Positions 62,395 through 64,000 of a stretch of DNA of 64,000 bases are shown piece by piece (position 1 is the stretch's first letter; the number at the start of each line of letters is the position of its first letter). Source of the DNA: Lentilactobacillus parabuchneri DSM 5707 = NBRC 107865 (GTDB lineage Bacteria > Bacillota > Bacilli > Lactobacillales > Lactobacillaceae); the NCBI RefSeq assembly GCF_001435315.1, contig NZ_AZGK01000001.1:376491-440490 (forward strand), read 5' to 3'. The translations under genes were made by a program, and so were the position numbers. The notes under the pieces are model-generated. The model ran no database searches. It was not told the DNA's origin and worked only from the letters and a program-made list of their open reading frames with translations.

Positions 62395-64000
62395 CTAAAG
62401 CTTACCCAAATCCAAGACCGTGCCGGCATCAAATTCACGCTCAAGATTAGCCGTAAAGTACAAAACTTGCGTCTGTTCACTCACCTGCTTAAGCATCTGG
62501 TTTGCGGCGTGTCGTCTTGATTGGTCAAAATTAACAAATCCATCGTCAATCATGATTGGCATCGGGTATTGATCACTGAACCCAACCGCCATCGACATAA
62601 TCAACGCTAAGTACAACTGTTCCATCGTCCCAGTTGAAAGCTCGTTAACTGGAAAACGGACGTCATCTTCTCTAACCACTGAAATCTCATTTTTGAAAAT
62701 AATATCTTTATAAGCACCATTTGTCAAAGTTGCAAAGTATCTTTTGGCAAGTGTCAGTGTTTTAGGCAGTCGGCCCTTGCTGGCAATGTTCAACACAGCT
62801 TGAATCCATTGAGACCCGAGTTTTAACGCAACGTAACGCTGAACGTTGTCAATAATTTCGGTCTGCTTATTGGCCAAGTCTTGTCGCAATTGATAGTACT
62901 GGCCATTTTTAATCAACCCATTGATCTCAGTGTTTAACTGAGTGACTTTCTGGGTCAATCCATCAATCTGTTCACTAAGCGTTTGAACTTGCTGATTTTG
63001 GTTGACGACCAAATCATCAAGCGCCTTGGCATCAAGCTGATCGGGAATCTGAACCTTGGTTGCAGCAAGCTGCTGCTCAAAAATATGCTTTTGCTTTAAC
63101 TGGTCAACCAACCTTTTTTGAGCCTTGTATACCTGTTCAAATTCATCATCTGATTGGACTTTTCGATCATTTAAAAAGGCCGTTTTTTGTTTCGATAACG
63201 CGTCCTGTTCGTCCTTGAGATGTTGAATTGTGGTCTGCAAAGTAGCAAGTTGTGCTTGCTTTTGTTGATAGGCTGCCGCTAGTTTTTGCCACCGCTGAAC
63301 GGTTTGCGTAATTGTCATCAGCGCGTCGCTGGGCTTTGAGCGGTCAAATTTCAACCAATCTCCGGCAAATTGCCATTGATCAATGAATTGATTGTAAGTC
63401 GTCTGCTTATCATTGAGTTCTGCTTGTCGTTTTAACAATGTCTGCTGAAAGGTGGCAATCTGGCTGAGGCTCGCCTGCATGCCGATCCAGTTCTCTTCCG
63501 GAATACCAGCCAACCCAAACTGTTCGCTGATGGTGGCCAATTGTTGTTGAACCTGGCTTAATTGGCGATTTAACGCGTCAATATCGACGACAGGTGCCTC
63601 AGGTGTCACAGATTGACTCTGCTTGGCAACGTACCAACCCGCCCCTGCAGCCACAATTGCAAGCACAAAGCCGATCCACCCAAATGAGGTAAACAGACTA
63701 AGGATCACCCCTGCAACCAGTAATGCCCCGGCAATTCCGTAATAAATCAAGCCGGTATGTGACTGTGGTTGCTCCGGTTGATGAGCCCGTCGTTTTTGCG
63801 ACTGATTAATTTGGTCGGTTAGATTTTGCTGGGTGCGTAACAGGTCGTTAACCTGATTTAATTCATCAGCGGAAAGAGCCTTTGGAATCTCACCTTTAGC
63901 ATTGTGAGCAACAGCCTCACTTTGATCAGTTAACTGTTTGGCAGCTTCGGCAACCTGTTGCTGGGCAGTTTCAACCTGATAGCCTAAATTTGACTGACTC
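62395..64000 (-). CDS. yhaN: YhaN-like AAA ATPase, C-terminal part (runs off the window)
   Basis: The open frame continues to position 64000 without a stop, so the N-terminus with Walker A is outside. Visible from the window edge: a Gln-rich coiled coil, a membrane hairpin (GLIYYGIAGALLVAGVILSLF and IGFVLAIVAAGAGWYVA, about 63640-63760), a second long coiled coil, and the ATPase end with signature VNELSTGTMEQLYLALIMSMA, Walker B PMPIMIDDGFVNFD and a final LDLGKL. This is the SbcC-like DUF/AAA_27 family paired with yhaM in Bacillus. Usual length is near 900 residues, so about 535 are seen. No true start lies inside the window; TTG 63750 is only an internal codon. Confidence 0.9.
   Translation of the reverse strand, partial: SQSNLGYQVETAQQQVAEAAKQLTDQSEAVAHNAKGEIPKALSADELNQVNDLLRTQQNLTDQINQSQKRRAHQPEQPQSHTGLIYYGIAGALLVAGVILSLFTSFGWIGFVLAIVAAGAGWYVAKQSQSVTPEAPVVDIDALNRQLSQVQQQLATISEQFGLAGIPEENWIGMQASLSQIATFQQTLLKRQAELNDKQTTYNQFIDQWQFAGDWLKFDRSKPSDALMTITQTVQRWQKLAAAYQQKQAQLATLQTTIQHLKDEQDALSKQKTAFLNDRKVQSDDEFEQVYKAQKRLVDQLKQKHIFEQQLAATKVQIPDQLDAKALDDLVVNQNQQVQTLSEQIDGLTQKVTQLNTEINGLIKNGQYYQLRQDLANKQTEIIDNVQRYVALKLGSQWIQAVLNIASKGRLPKTLTLAKRYFATLTNGAYKDIIFKNEISVVREDDVRFPVNELSTGTMEQLYLALIMSMAVGFSDQYPMPIMIDDGFVNFDQSRRHAANQMLKQVSEQTQVLYFTANLEREFDAGTVLDLGKL

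Noticed and set aside
63750-63752. Apparent start of the last protein at 63750
   Set aside because: It is a TTG codon in the middle of an open frame that continues to the window edge; the gene is cut by the window, not truncated or frameshifted.
1-64000. CRISPR arrays, prophage, insertion sequences, integrated elements
   Set aside because: No regularly spaced direct repeats, no transposase, integrase or phage structural genes; gene order is that of conserved Firmicutes core clusters.

Overview
The window is a gene-dense chromosomal stretch of a low- to mid-GC Gram-positive bacterium of the family Lactobacillaceae. Protein sequences, conserved gene orders shared with Bacillus (rpmG-yqgN-rhomboid-yqgQ-glcK; yqeG-yqeH-yhbY-nadD-yqeK-rsfS-yqeM; rpmF-yceD-tmcAL; polA-mutM-coaE-nrdR-dnaB-dnaI-thrS-infC-rpmI-rplT; ytpP-ytpR-sftA-murC; ecsAB-hit-prsA-yhaM-yhaN), T-box leaders and an L20 leader support this. 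A Lentilactobacillus/Levilactobacillus-type host is likely, but that is inference. No prophage, insertion sequence, CRISPR array or rRNA operon is visible. This is essentially core chromosome.

Layout. 1-1300: a tRNA-Arg gene, a small secreted lysine-rich protein and a gene-poor stretch with a candidate structured RNA. 1309-3674: a dimeric dUTPase behind two unrecognised proteins in one operon, the most accessory-looking part. 3913-9259: an orphan OppA-like lipoprotein, glnRA with a GlnR operator, miaA and a glycerophosphodiesterase. 9359-12764: DUF3042, rhodanese-like, glucokinase, YqgQ, rhomboid protease, 5-formyl-THF cyclo-ligase and L33. 12880-18367: a class B PBP, a YfhO-type membrane protein, a 119-nt palindromic element and a HesB-fold protein. 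18529-24659: greA-udk-mltG-pheT-pheS behind a Phe T-box. 24661-33599: HxlR and HD-domain proteins, a TrmH-type methyltransferase, acylphosphatase, YidC, a CPA2 antiporter, an ArlRS-like two-component system and AdhP. 33734-40109: L32, YceD, TmcAL and the yqe ribosome-assembly cluster. 40191-50846: rplT-rpmI-infC (L20 leader), thrS (Thr T-box), replication loaders dnaI and dnaB, nrdR, coaE, mutM, polA. 50953-56832: BI-1 protein, murC, SftA-type translocase, YtpR, a thioredoxin-like protein and an orphan small protein. 56807-64000: trmB, ecsBA, hit, a YtxH-like protein, prsA, yhaM and the C-terminal part of a YhaN-like ATPase that runs off the window.

Most genes serve translation and its control, DNA replication and repair, and the cell envelope. 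Regulation that can be read directly: two T-boxes with Phe (UUC) and Thr (ACC) specifiers, an L20 leader with attenuator, a perfect GlnR box before glnR, several promoters with 16-17 bp spacers, and many bidirectional terminators. Unusual points include an apparent AUA start for infC, a cysteine-less L32, a rhodanese and a HesB-fold protein without their usual cysteines, and a sensor kinase with an acidic tail whose end is encoded inside its own terminator. I found no clear, complete, previously undescribed system; the best candidates for follow-up are the 1309-3674 operon, the structured region near 1000-1155 and the palindromic element at 17776-17894.
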